Below are positions 1 through 7,328 of a stretch of 64,000 nucleotides of DNA, in pieces. Both the position numbers and the translations under genes were made by a program. This DNA comes from Pseudodesulfovibrio aespoeensis Aspo-2 (GTDB taxonomy: Bacteria; Desulfobacterota; Desulfovibrionia; Desulfovibrionales; Desulfovibrionaceae), in assembly GCF_000176915.2 (NCBI RefSeq), contig NC_014844.1, positions 2,976,001 to 3,040,000 of the forward strand, written 5' to 3'. Below the pieces are notes generated by a model, which saw only the letters and a list, made by a program, of their open reading frames with translations, had not been told where the DNA came from and did no database searches. Every line of letters begins with the position of its first letter. Positions within the stretch are counted from its first letter, which is position 1.

Positions 1-441
1 GAGCGGGGCGTCCGCGTCCTGCGCCGGGTGGACCACTCCATGATCTTCATCTCCATCGCGGCCACCTACACGCCCATCTGCCTCATCACCCTGCGCGGCC
101 CGTGGGGGTGGTCCATCCTCTCCGTCGTCTGGACCGTCGCCCTGGCCGGAATCCTGCTCAAGGTCTTGTGGATCACGGCCCCGCGTTGGCTCTCCACGGC
201 CATCTACCTGGGCATGGGTTGGATAGCCCTGGTCGGCATCTACCCCCTGGTCAGGAGCCTGCCCCTGGCCGGGCTGACCTGGCTCGTGTCCGGCGGGCTG
301 CTCTACAGCCTGGGCGCGGTCATCTACGCCCTCAAGCGGCCCGATCCCTTCCCCGGCTCCCTCGGATTCCACGAGATCTTCCACCTCTTCGTCATCGGCG
401 GCAGCGCCTGCCATTTCATCCTCATGTACCGCTTCGTCTGA
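1..441 (+). CDS. Hemolysin III / TrhA family membrane protein (5' end outside window)
   Basis: The reading frame is open from base 1 and ends with TGA at 439-441, so 146 C-terminal residues are visible and the start lies upstream. The protein is almost entirely hydrophobic, with about five or six membrane spans in the visible part. Near the end it carries the family signature around FHEIFHLF and the histidine of GSACHF, which in PAQR/hemolysin III proteins form a metal-binding cluster in the membrane. Bacterial members (YqfA/TrhA) are inner-membrane proteins linked to membrane energetics; the 'hemolysin' name is historical. An internal GTG at 28 could start translation, but the preceding residues (RVLRRVDHS) match the usual family context, so a truncated gene is the better reading. 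Confidence 0.85.
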   Translation, partial: ERGVRVLRRVDHSMIFISIAATYTPICLITLRGPWGWSILSVVWTVALAGILLKVLWITAPRWLSTAIYLGMGWIALVGIYPLVRSLPLAGLTWLVSGGLLYSLGAVIYALKRPDPFPGSLGFHEIFHLFVIGGSACHFILMYRFV

Positions 442-665
442 TCGACCACGCCCGCCAGCCAGCCAAAACCGCCCTGCCTCTGACAGCGCATCCCTGGATT
501 CCCTGGAACCGGGTCGAAAAATTTGGCCCAGACACGGGCCAGGGCCGGACATGTTGAAATTTTTATACCCAGGCAGGCGCGCTACCGACGAAAGCCCAAA
601 CAAACGCCAATCACAACTAGCTGTTTTTATACTATAAATTTTTTATACGCACAACATCCAACGTT
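442..665. other. Intergenic stretch, no gene seen
   Basis: No credible coding sequence. The second half (about 555-655) is AT-rich, unlike its surroundings, and leads into the sigma-54 promoter at 666. The AT-rich tract could be a bending or activator-binding region for that promoter, which is inference only. Confidence 0.4.
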
Positions 666-681
666 TGGCACACCTCCTGCT
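666..681 (+). promoter_or_regulatory. Sigma-54 (-24/-12) promoter candidate
   Basis: TGGCACACCTCCTGCT has the invariant GG and GC separated by exactly 10 nt and matches the consensus TGGCAC-N5-TTGCW except for C in place of T before GC. Transcription would start near 692. No protein gene follows on this strand. The only structure downstream is the hairpin at 721-740, so a short RNA may be the product. Confidence 0.55.
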
Positions 682-720
682 AAAAGAAAAGCATCTTCCT
701 TTTTTGCACCGAGAAAGTTC

Positions 721-748
721 AGGCCTCCGCAAGGAGGCCTTTCTCGTT
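721..748 (+). terminator. Hairpin, possible terminator of a short transcript
   Basis: AGGCCTCC and GGAGGCCT pair around a GCAA tetraloop. A second helix GAGAA/TTCTC can form outside it with a 5-nt bulge. The following T-tract is weak (TTTCTCGTTTC), so efficiency is uncertain. It lies about 30 nt downstream of the predicted sigma-54 start point. Confidence 0.5.
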
Positions 749-799
749 TCGCGCTCTGGCACCGGAGCGCGGCCCTGGGCCCGGCCAGAAATCCGGACC

Positions 800-837
800 A
801 AAAAAAAGACCCGATCCCGGATATGCGGGATCGGGCC
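800..837 (-). terminator. Rho-independent terminator after the small charged protein gene
   Basis: On the minus strand CCCGATCCCG and CGGGATCGGG form a 10-bp stem followed, after C, by a run of eight T. It sits 38 nt beyond the stop codon at 875. Confidence 0.9.
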
Positions 838-874
838 TCTCGCCCGGCACAAGGCCGGGAGCGGCGGCTGACGC

Positions 875-1060
875 CTAGCTCTCCTCGTCCTTGTCTGCCG
901 GGGCCTGCTCGTCGGAGTCATCACCAGGATCGTTGTCGGGCTGGCCGTCCTGGTCGTCCGACTGTTTGCGCGTCATCTTGCGCTGCATCTTCTCTTCCTT
1001 TTTCTTCTGTTTCGCCAAATCCTTCTGACGCTTTTCGAACTTGTAGTTACGGTTGACCAA
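875..1060 (-). CDS. Small highly charged conserved protein, function unknown
   Basis: This 61-residue protein has a basic, lysine-rich first half (NYKFEKRQKDLAKQKKKEEK), probably helical or coiled-coil. The second half is acidic and disordered, rich in D, E and Q. The start is TTG at 1058-1060 with a good AGGAGG Shine-Dalgarno 4 nt upstream. Short proteins beginning with NRNYKFEKRQKE are common in delta-proteobacteria and often sit next to RNA-binding protein genes, as here. That conservation is recalled, not searched. The split basic/acidic design suggests a nucleic-acid or ribosome-associated accessory factor, but no function is established. The strong terminator at 1091-1127 separates it from the RRM gene upstream, so it needs its own promoter or read-through. 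Confidence 0.75.
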   Translation of the reverse strand: MVNRNYKFEKRQKDLAKQKKKEEKMQRKMTRKQSDDQDGQPDNDPGDDSDEQAPADKDEES

Positions 1061-1090
1061 TGGTCCTCCTCTGGGCTGAATGGTTGCGAG

Positions 1091-1127
1091 AAAGAAAACG
1101 CCCGCCTCCCGAAAGAGAGGCGGGCGC
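1091..1127 (-). terminator. Rho-independent terminator after the RRM protein gene
   Basis: The minus strand reads CGCCCGCCTC, a short loop, then GAGGCGGGCG-type pairing, followed by TTTTCTTTC. It lies 32 nt past the RRM gene stop. Confidence 0.85.
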
Positions 1128-1158
1128 CGGGGACCAGATTATTTCCCGGATATGAAGG

Positions 1159-1422
1159 CTACCAACGGGGGCGTTCCGCGCGGGGCTTGGCCTCGTTGAC
1201 CTTGATGTTGCGACCGCCGAAATCCTTGCCATCCAGGTTCTCGATGGCTTCAAGAGCGCCGGCATCGTCCATCTCGACGAAGCCGAAGCCGCGGGGACGA
1301 CCAGTCTCGCGATCTTCGATGAGTTTGACGGAGGTCACCTCGCCGTACGCGCCAAACGCTGCACGGATTTCGTCTTCGGTGGCGGACCAGGGCAGATTGC
1401 CGACATAAATGTTCTTGGACAT
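1159..1422 (-). CDS. RRM-domain RNA-binding protein
   Basis: The product is 87 residues, essentially one RNA recognition motif. RNP2 (NIYVGNLPW, residues 4-12) and RNP1 (RGFGFVEM, about 45-52) are both intact, with the exposed aromatics that stack on RNA bases. The usual short basic tail ends PRAERPRW. Bacterial single-RRM proteins of this type are cytoplasmic and often cold-regulated; the target RNAs are unknown. The ATG at 1420-1422 is chosen because it is preceded by AGGAGA at a suitable distance and because family members begin MSKNIYVGN. The open frame runs upstream to 1683, but that extension has no RRM homology and no ribosome site. It is transcribed alone and ended by the terminator at 1091-1127. 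Confidence 0.93.
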   Translation of the reverse strand: MSKNIYVGNLPWSATEDEIRAAFGAYGEVTSVKLIEDRETGRPRGFGFVEMDDAGALEAIENLDGKDFGGRNIKVNEAKPRAERPRW

Positions 1423-1716
1423 TGGAAAAAGTCTCCTGAAAGAATGAGTGACAACGAATGGCGCCCGTACACCAAACTTAAAGAAGCAACGCACAAGATG
1501 CACGCCGCTTCTTGATATCCCTGTCTCTATTCCAACCAGCGCCGGACAACATTCAGACCGCGCCTCCACGGGTGCCGCTGGTATAATGGTTTTAAGCGTA
1601 GGCCACCAGAAAAATAAAAGCAAGAGCCTGACACTGGATTTTGTCAAAAATTTCTCCCTGCCAGCGGCAGGAAATCTTGGCAAAAACGGTCTGCATGGGG
1701 TGGGTCGCCGATGCCA
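1423..1716. other. Intergenic region upstream of the RRM gene
   Basis: No gene is seen. A leader of some length is plausible for an RRM or cold-type gene. On the minus strand a TTGACA occurs near 1650, but it lacks a well-spaced -10 box. The sequence around 1580-1590 (ATTATAC on the minus strand) could be a -10. Neither is convincing. Confidence 0.35.
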
Positions 1717-2955
1717 TCAGCCCCGCGGATCATCTCCGCTGGCGGCCTTTGCCTTGCCCCGGCCAAAGAACCCGGCCACACGGCGGCCCGCACGGGCGAT
1801 CCGGCCCTGATCCGCAGCCGCTTTCCCGGTCGTTTTCCCGGCCACGCCCCCTGCCCTGCTCTTTGCTCCCTTGCGGACGGCCCTGAGCCTTTCCAGGGCC
1901 TTGGCCGCCGCGCTTCTGGCCGCCGCGCCTGCCCGGCCCGCAGCCTGGCCCACGGTCCGACCCAGGCTCCTGGTTCCCCCGCCCACGGCCCCGACCGTGC
2001 CGGAGACAGCGCCGGACACCGCACCGCTCACGCCCTGGAAGGCTCGCACCGACCCGGATCTGACCGCCGAAGTCGAGCCCCTGACCAGGGCCTTGGTGAC
2101 ATAGAGCACGGTCTCCGCGCTCATGGTCACGAACAGTTTCGAGGCCTCCAGCGTGGCCGAGCGGCGCATGGCCCCCCTGGCGTCGAGGCGCAGGCTCAGA
2201 TAGTCGCGGGCCACGATGCCGCAGCGCAGGGTGAGCAGGCAGTTGGTGGAGCCGCTCAGGACCGAGGCGGTGATGACCCCGGCCACGGCCTGGGCGCCCG
2301 GCACCGCGCCGATGGCCGAGCCGCCCACCAGCGGCCCCATCAGCTCGCGCACGTACTCGTCCACGCCCAGCTCGTCGATGGCCCCGGCCAAGAACGAGGT
2401 CACGGCGATATTGGCGTAGAGATTGATCATTTCCCGATAATGGGGCCGCTGGTTGTAGAGCCGGGAAATGCGCCACGTCAGCCGGGTGATGAGAAAGAGG
2501 ACCACCAGCGCGTCCAGCCGCCCGTTCTGGGCCAGGGCCGTGCTGATGAAGACCTGCTTGGCCGTGGTCCGTATCTCGCTGTCGGCCCTGGCCTTGAGCA
2601 CGCCAAGGGCCGCTTCGAGGTCCGCGTCCGAGACCACGCGCACGCCTGCCTCGCGCAGGGTCCGGTTGCTGCGCAGCCGCTGGCCCAGGGTGCGCCGGAA
2701 TTCGGCCAGATCCTCGGGCGTGGGGTCTGCATACACGAGCATGGGCTTTGGCCGGACCAGGGCCACGGCCAGCGCCCAGCCCAGCGAAACCAGGACCGGA
2801 ATGAAGAGCGCCCAGAAAGCCCATGGCTCCAGGGCCGGGTTGAACCGCCCGGCAAAGGCGGCCAGCCCGGCGACGCTCTCATAGAGAAACGCCAGGAACG
2901 AGGCGACAATGATCACCCCGACCAGGGTGAGGAGGTTTTTCATGTATCTGGGCAT
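1717..2955 (-). CDS. DUF697 (YcjF-like) inner-membrane protein with basic Ala/Lys/Arg tail
   Basis: This 412-residue protein has two N-terminal membrane spans (about 7-28 and 45-68), a DUF697-like central domain (about 90-290) with further hydrophobic segments around GGSAIGAVPGAQAVAGVITASVL-type sequence, and an unusual C-terminal hundred residues. That tail is made of A, G, K, R and S, resembling a histone-H1-like nucleic-acid-binding tail. DUF697 proteins are of unknown function and often accompany GTPases; no GTPase neighbour is present here. ATG at 2953-2955 is taken as the start, since the next Met (2943) lacks any ribosome site. It is a stand-alone gene between two terminator regions. 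The tail could simply be low-complexity, so a nucleic-acid role is inference. Confidence 0.75.
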   Translation of the reverse strand: MPRYMKNLLTLVGVIIVASFLAFLYESVAGLAAFAGRFNPALEPWAFWALFIPVLVSLGWALAVALVRPKPMLVYADPTPEDLAEFRRTLGQRLRSNRTLREAGVRVVSDADLEAALGVLKARADSEIRTTAKQVFISTALAQNGRLDALVVLFLITRLTWRISRLYNQRPHYREMINLYANIAVTSFLAGAIDELGVDEYVRELMGPLVGGSAIGAVPGAQAVAGVITASVLSGSTNCLLTLRCGIVARDYLSLRLDARGAMRRSATLEASKLFVTMSAETVLYVTKALVRGSTSAVRSGSVRAFQGVSGAVSGAVSGTVGAVGGGTRSLGRTVGQAAGRAGAAARSAAAKALERLRAVRKGAKSRAGGVAGKTTGKAAADQGRIARAGRRVAGFFGRGKAKAASGDDPRG

Positions 2956-3032
2956 GTCTCGTTCACTACCCCGTTTCCGCCCCGGTGCAAAGCCGCTTTG
3001 AACCCCGGCGTTGAACCTGGCTCACAATCCGC

Positions 3033-3061
3033 AAAAAAAAGGCCGGGCGAACCCGGCCTTT
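3033..3061 (-). terminator. Terminator after the mrp gene
   Basis: AAAGGCCGGG and CCCGGCCTTT pair around a 4-nt loop. On the minus strand the stem is followed by eight T. It begins about 30 nt beyond the mrp stop. Confidence 0.9.
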
Positions 3062-3089
3062 GTCATTCTCTGCGAAACAGGTCGGCGGT

Positions 3090-3950
3090 CTAGTCCGGGA
3101 AGGCGAGCAGGGGCTCGATGACCTGCTGCATGGCCTTGCCCGTGGCCGTGTCGCGGTGGACCTTCATGAAGGGGAACCCCTCGTCGCCCGAAATAGAGAC
3201 TTCGGGGTCCAGGGGGATGCGGCCCAGGAAGCGGACCCCGGCCTCCCTGGCCAGCTCTTCGCCGCCGCCGGTGTTGAAGATGTTGTGGACCGCGCCGCAG
3301 TCCGGGCAGGCAAAGCCGGACATGTTCTCGACAATGCCGAGCACCCGGTTGCCCAGCTCGCCCACAAAGGAGACCGAGCGGCGCACATCGTCCACGGCCA
3401 CGCCCTGGGGCGTGGTGACGATGACCGCGATGGCCGTGGGTCCGAGGGTTTGCAGGGTGGAGAGCGGCTCGTCGCCCGTGCCGGGGGGACAGTCCACGAT
3501 GAGGAAGTCGAGGTCGCCCCACATGACATCCTCCACGAACTGCTTGATCAGCCCCATCTTGACCGGCCCGCGCCAGATCACGGCCTGCTTGTCGTCCTCC
3601 AGCAGAAATCCGAGGGACATGACCGAGAGATTCTTGCTCCAGGGCACCGGCTCCATGACATGATCGCCCATGTGCGGTTTCTGCCCCTTGAGGGAAAGCA
3701 GGCGGGGGATGCTCGGACCGTGCACGTCCACGTCGAGCAGGCCGACCTTCTTGCCGGCCAGGGACAGGGCCACGGCGATGTTGGCGGCCACGGTGGACTT
3801 GCCCACCCCGCCCTTGCCGGACATGACCACTATCTTGTGCCGGATGCGGCCCAGGGTCTTCTGAAGCTTCTCGTCAGCCTTGTCGCATCCGCTCTCGCTG
3901 GAGCAGCTGCCGTCCGGCGCGGCTGAGGCGCACCCACTGCATTCACTCAT
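3090..3950 (-). CDS. Mrp/NBP35 family Fe-S cluster carrier ATPase
   Basis: The product has 286 residues, the usual size for the ApbC/Mrp group. Residues 45-53 form the deviant Walker A (GKGGVGKST) of the MinD/Mrp ATPases. LLDVDVHGPS is the switch region, and CPDC near residue 215 is the CxxC that in this family binds a bridging 4Fe-4S cluster at the dimer interface. The N-terminus adds five further cysteines in the first 22 residues, a feature of NBP35-type members. It should act in the cytoplasm, loading clusters on to apo-proteins. In Desulfovibrio a paralogue belongs to the orp operon with NifX-like proteins and a sigma-54 activator. The same partners lie just upstream here, so a link to metal-cluster or division-related ORP complexes is likely. 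AGGAGA precedes the ATG. Confidence 0.92.
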   Translation of the reverse strand: MSECSGCASAAPDGSCSSESGCDKADEKLQKTLGRIRHKIVVMSGKGGVGKSTVAANIAVALSLAGKKVGLLDVDVHGPSIPRLLSLKGQKPHMGDHVMEPVPWSKNLSVMSLGFLLEDDKQAVIWRGPVKMGLIKQFVEDVMWGDLDFLIVDCPPGTGDEPLSTLQTLGPTAIAVIVTTPQGVAVDDVRRSVSFVGELGNRVLGIVENMSGFACPDCGAVHNIFNTGGGEELAREAGVRFLGRIPLDPEVSISGDEGFPFMKVHRDTATGKAMQQVIEPLLAFPD

Positions 3951-3961
3951 GACACTCTCCT

Positions 3962-3984
3962 GAAAAAAGCGGCCCAGGGCCGCG
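3962..3984 (-). terminator. Terminator-like hairpin immediately before mrp
   Basis: On the minus strand GCGGCC-CTG-GGCCGC is followed by TTTTTT and then directly by the mrp Shine-Dalgarno (AGGAGAG). This could be an attenuator between the NifX-like gene and mrp, or the terminator of the former. A possible sigma-70 promoter (TTGACT, 16 nt, TATCTC) lies upstream of it at about 4030-4060. Confidence 0.6.
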
Positions 3985-4077
3985 AAAGGTGTTGGCCCGC
4001 ATCACGGGCATCCTGTTTCGACTGAAGTGATCTAGAGATAACCACAGTCGGGAAAAAGTCAAATTCGCCAACGGGAT

Positions 4078-4479
4078 TCACTCCCGCCCCTTGCGCGCCT
4101 GGGGCGGCCTCTCCCCGCTGTCGGTTCCGGGGCGGCGGCAGCCGGGCATGGTCAGACCGGCCAGGGTGCCGTCCTGATAGGCGGCCACCACCTCGTCGAT
4201 CCTGCCGGTGAGCCAGGGGATGACGCCCACCCCGTTGCCCTGGAGACGGGCGCGGGTGTCAACGCCGATGGCTCCGCACAACAAAAAGGTTACCCCGCAG
4301 GCCAATATGGCGGATGTCCTGTCCATAGGGTCCTTTGAGGGAAGGGATAGGCGGCCTGCGGGGTAAATAGTGTCGTCACGTATTTCAAATAGCTTGTACT
4401 CGTCCGCATTCTCGCAGACGGATGCCAGCCGGTCCTGATAGCACGCCAGACAGAGCAGCGTTCCGGGTTCATGGCGCAT
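4078..4479 (-). CDS. NifX-like (dinitrogenase Fe-Mo cofactor domain) protein
   Basis: This 133-residue protein begins with a NifX/NafY-type fold: a strand (LLCLACYQDRLASVCENADEY region), a second strand (KLFEIRDD) and the characteristic end GVTFLLCGAIG followed by the helix around residue 75. Such domains bind Fe-Mo, Mo-Cu or related clusters in NifX and the Desulfovibrio orange protein. Two cysteine or histidine clusters are visible (residues 9-12; CGAI). The C-terminal 40 residues are polar and not recognisable. ATG at 4477-4479 has GGTGGAG upstream. A sigma-54 promoter at 4525-4540 should start transcription about 33 nt ahead of it, and the sigma-54 activator gene is the next one upstream. 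It is probably part of an orp-like metal-cluster system with mrp. Confidence 0.75.
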   Translation of the reverse strand: MRHEPGTLLCLACYQDRLASVCENADEYKLFEIRDDTIYPAGRLSLPSKDPMDRTSAILACGVTFLLCGAIGVDTRARLQGNGVGVIPWLTGRIDEVVAAYQDGTLAGLTMPGCRRPGTDSGERPPQARKGRE

Positions 4480-4524
4480 GCAAGCTCCACCCCCAGCAGG
4501 ACCGATCCGACATGCTTTTCATAG

Positions 4525-4540
4525 AGCATGGACCGTGCCA
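4525..4540 (-). promoter_or_regulatory. Sigma-54 promoter of the NifX-like/mrp unit
   Basis: The minus strand reads TGGCACGGTCCATGCT. It has GG-N10-GC spacing and a full -24 element (TGGCACG), with one mismatch in the -12 box. The predicted start is near 4512. Its position 90 nt beyond the stop of the sigma-54 activator gene supports local control. Confidence 0.75.
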
Positions 4541-4628
4541 TGGGCGTTTGTTCAATTATGACTGATGAATGCGGGAAAGCCGCGCCGGAGGGTGGGCGAT
4601 TTTTGCGCCCATGCGCTCCGGAAAGGAC

Positions 4629-5960
4629 TTATTCTGCGTCGTCGGGGCAGCGGGCGAGCAGTCGGCGCAGGGTGTCCTTGGAGATGTCGAGCTCGCGGCA
4701 GGCGGCCATCTTCCTGCCGCCCTGCCGCTCCACGGCCCGCCATGCGGCGCGGCACTTGATCTCCTCCATGGTGCCGCACAGGTCGGCCCCCTGGGCCGAG
4801 CGCCCGGCGGGATGGAGATATTCCGGCAGGTGCTCGATCTGGATGAACCCGGCGTTGCACAGGATAAAGGCGTATTCCAGGATATTCTCCAGCTCGCGGA
4901 TGTTGCCGGGATACTCGTGGCGCATGAGCAGTTGGAGCACGTCCTCGCTGACGCCCCGGACCGCCCTGCCCTGGACCGTGTTGAACTCGTCCACAAAGTG
5001 GTCGATGAGCAGGGGGATGTCCTCGCGCCTGTCCCTGAGGGCGGGCAGACGCAGGGAGACGACGTTGAGCCGGTAGTAGAGATCCTGGCGGAACAACCCC
5101 TCGGCCATGCGGGCGTGCAGGTCGGCATTGGTGGCGGCCACCACGCGCACATCCGCGCTGACCGGCCCCAGCCCGCCCAGGGGCTCGTAGGTCTTCTCCT
5201 GCAGAAAGCGCAGCAGCTTGACCTGGAGCAGGCCCGGCAGGTCGCCGATCTCGTCGAGAAACACGGTACCGCCCTCGGCCAGGGCGATGCGGCCCGGCTT
5301 GTCCGTGCGCGCGTCGGTGAACGCCCCGGCCTTGTAGCCGAACAGCTCGGATTCGAGCAGGCTGTCGGGCAGCGCGCCGCAGTTGACTGCCACGAACGGC
5401 CCGTCCTTGCGCGGGCTCAAGGCGTGGATGGCGCGGGCGAACAGCTCCTTGCCCGTCCCAGATGGGCCGAGAATGAGCGCCGTGGCCTCGCTTGAGCTCA
5501 CCTGCGGCAGGATGCCGAAGAGTTTTTCCAGGGCCGGACTGCGGCCTATGATGTCCTCGAACCGGTACAGCCCCTCGACCTTCTTGCGCATGACATGGAT
5601 CTCGGTCAGATCACGGAAGGTCTCCACCCCGCCCACCACCTCGCCCCGGCTGTTGCGCAGCGGCGAGGCCGAGATGGACACCGGCACCCTGGTGCCGTCG
5701 CCCCGGACGATGAAGATGGACTTGTTGACCACGCGCCCGCTGCAACGCAGGCAGTGGTCGATGACGCACTGGCCGTCGCACAGGCTGGAGCGCAGCACGT
5801 CCCAGCACTTGCGGCCCACGGCCTCATCGGCGGCAATGCCGGTGATGCGCTGGGCCGACTCGTTGAAGTAGGTCACGTTCCAATCGGTGTCCACGGTGAA
5901 GAGGCCGTCGGCGATGGACGCGAACACTTCTTCCAGGGCCAGGTCTTGGGGAAAAGGCAT
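4629..5960 (-). CDS. PAS-AAA+ sigma-54-dependent transcriptional activator
   Basis: The product has 443 residues with the three standard parts: an N-terminal PAS sensor (about 10-120, with cysteines in SSLCDGQC...CLRC that could hold a metal or Fe-S centre), a central AAA+ domain (about 140-370: Walker A GPSGTGKE, Walker B GGTVFLDEIGDL, arginine finger region YYRLNV) and a C-terminal Fis-type HTH (RELDISKDTLRRLL). The sigma-54 contact loop reads GAFTDA instead of GAFTGA. The domain plan and neighbours resemble DVU2106, the regulator of the Desulfovibrio orp operons; the identification is by resemblance. The start at 5958-5960 is chosen by where PAS homology begins. The frame continues upstream to 6041 into the hypB terminator, which argues against the longer form. 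The likely target is the promoter at 4525-4540. Confidence 0.9.
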   Translation of the reverse strand: MPFPQDLALEEVFASIADGLFTVDTDWNVTYFNESAQRITGIAADEAVGRKCWDVLRSSLCDGQCVIDHCLRCSGRVVNKSIFIVRGDGTRVPVSISASPLRNSRGEVVGGVETFRDLTEIHVMRKKVEGLYRFEDIIGRSPALEKLFGILPQVSSSEATALILGPSGTGKELFARAIHALSPRKDGPFVAVNCGALPDSLLESELFGYKAGAFTDARTDKPGRIALAEGGTVFLDEIGDLPGLLQVKLLRFLQEKTYEPLGGLGPVSADVRVVAATNADLHARMAEGLFRQDLYYRLNVVSLRLPALRDRREDIPLLIDHFVDEFNTVQGRAVRGVSEDVLQLLMRHEYPGNIRELENILEYAFILCNAGFIQIEHLPEYLHPAGRSAQGADLCGTMEEIKCRAAWRAVERQGGRKMAACRELDISKDTLRRLLARCPDDAE

Positions 5961-6038
5961 GGCGCGAGCATACCCCCTCGACGCAATTATGCCAATGGTT
6001 CGGGACGCTGTTTCGCACACCCGCCCCGAACCTCCACA

Positions 6039-6068
6039 CAAAAACCCCCTCGCCGGGGCAAGGGGGTT
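6039..6068 (-). terminator. Terminator after hypB
   Basis: On the minus strand CCCCCTTGCC pairs with the GGCGAGGGGG segment, followed by TTTTTGTG. It starts about 27 nt beyond the hypB stop. Confidence 0.88.
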
Positions 6069-6094
6069 CGGATCGGTGCAGGAAAGCTGCCGGG

Positions 6095-6754
6095 CTAGAG
6101 CTTCTCGGCCCGCTTGGCGCGGAGCCAGTCGTACCAGCCATCCATGTTCTCGCCTTTTCTGGCGGACACGGGAAAGACCTTGATGTCCTTGTTCAGCTTG
6201 CGGGCGTGGCCCTCGGCCTTGGCCAGGTCAAAGTCCACATAGGGCAGCAGATCGATCTTGTTGAGCAGCATGACTGCGGAGATGTGGAACATGAGGGGAT
6301 ACTTCTCAGGCTTGTCGTCACCTTCGGCCACGGACAGGAGCGTGACCTTGTAGTCCTCGCCCACCTCGAACTCAGCCGGACAGACGAGGTTGCCCACGTT
6401 CTCCACGAACAGGATGTCCACCCCGTCCAGGTCCAGGGCCTTGATGGCCTCAAGGACCATGCCCGAATCGAGATGGCAGCCGCCCTCGGTGTTGATCTGC
6501 ACGGCCTGGGCGCCGGTGGCGGCCACACGCCGGGCGTCGTTGTCCGTTTGCAGGTCGCCCTCGACCACAGCCATCCGGAACTCGTCCTTCAGGTCGGTCA
6601 GGGTGCGCTCCAGCAGCGTGGTCTTGCCCGCGCCGGGCGAGCTCATGAGGTTCAGACAGAGTATCTTCTTGGCCTTGAACGTGGCCCGCAACTCTTCAGC
6701 GAGCTTGTCGTTGGCCTCAAGCACGTTGCGGACAATGCTGACTTCCTGGGACAT
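6095..6754 (-). CDS. hypB: Hydrogenase nickel incorporation GTPase HypB
   Basis: This 219-residue GTPase supplies nickel to [NiFe] hydrogenase apo-enzymes together with HypA. The sequence shows the P-loop (SSPGAGKTT, about 38-46), the switch motifs VEGDLQTDND and GCHLDSGM, the ENVGNLVCP segment with the metal-binding cysteine, and NKIDLL for guanine recognition. There is no N-terminal histidine-rich nickel store, so this is the short form. It follows hypA by 21 nt on the same strand, forming a two-gene maturation operon closed by the terminator at 6039-6068. No hydrogenase structural gene lies in the window. Confidence 0.97.
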   Translation of the reverse strand: MSQEVSIVRNVLEANDKLAEELRATFKAKKILCLNLMSSPGAGKTTLLERTLTDLKDEFRMAVVEGDLQTDNDARRVAATGAQAVQINTEGGCHLDSGMVLEAIKALDLDGVDILFVENVGNLVCPAEFEVGEDYKVTLLSVAEGDDKPEKYPLMFHISAVMLLNKIDLLPYVDFDLAKAEGHARKLNKDIKVFPVSARKGENMDGWYDWLRAKRAEKL

Positions 6755-6775
6755 GGCGATTCCTCTCCTTATTGC

Positions 6776-7129
6776 TTACGCGTCGTCGATCTCTATGGAA
6801 TCGATGAGCATTTCCTTTCCCTGCAAGACCTTGTGGCCGAGCAGCGCCTCGCACTTGGGGCAGGGCATGCAGCGGGCGTGCTCCGGGCTGAACTCCTCGC
6901 CGCACTCGCCGCAGGCCACCCGGATGGGGATCTCGACCACCTCAAGCTGTGCGCCGTCGAACTCGCCGCCGGGCGTGAGCGCCTCCCAGGCGAAAAGCAG
7001 CGATTCGGTGACGATGCCAGCCAGCGCGCCGTTCCTGACCACCACCTTCCTGAGGCGTTGGCCGTCGTATTTGACCATTTCCTCGCGCAGGATGCCGAGG
7101 ATGGATTCGACTATTGACATTTCATGCAT
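6776..7129 (-). CDS. hypA: Hydrogenase/urease maturation nickel chaperone HypA
   Basis: The product has 117 residues and starts MHEMSI, where His2 and the amino terminus bind nickel in this family. The C-terminal half holds the zinc site as two CxxC pairs (ACGECG and CPKC). ATG at 7127-7129 is fixed by that His2 requirement. The frame stays open to 7249, but the extension would bury His2. It hands nickel to HypB, encoded 21 nt downstream. The divergent histidine kinase gene starts about 200 nt away. Confidence 0.96.
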   Translation of the reverse strand: MHEMSIVESILGILREEMVKYDGQRLRKVVVRNGALAGIVTESLLFAWEALTPGGEFDGAQLEVVEIPIRVACGECGEEFSPEHARCMPCPKCEALLGHKVLQGKEMLIDSIEIDDA

Positions 7130-7328
7130 GGAGAGTTCGCTTACCCCATAAACACGAGGGGGGCAAGAGGACACGAACACCTTGATCAAACTCGACTTCC
7201 GGGAGAGGAAATGGCGAGCATGGGACCGCCCTCTGGTTGTCATGCCCATTGCACGACCCGTGGAAACAGGCTAGCGTGGAAAACCGTCGACACCTATCCC
7301 CGGCAGGCAACCTCCAACCCGACCCGCC

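Noticed and set aside
1423-1683. N-terminal extension of the RRM protein frame
   Set aside because: It has no homology, no Shine-Dalgarno and a composition unlike the RRM; it is upstream leader sequence.
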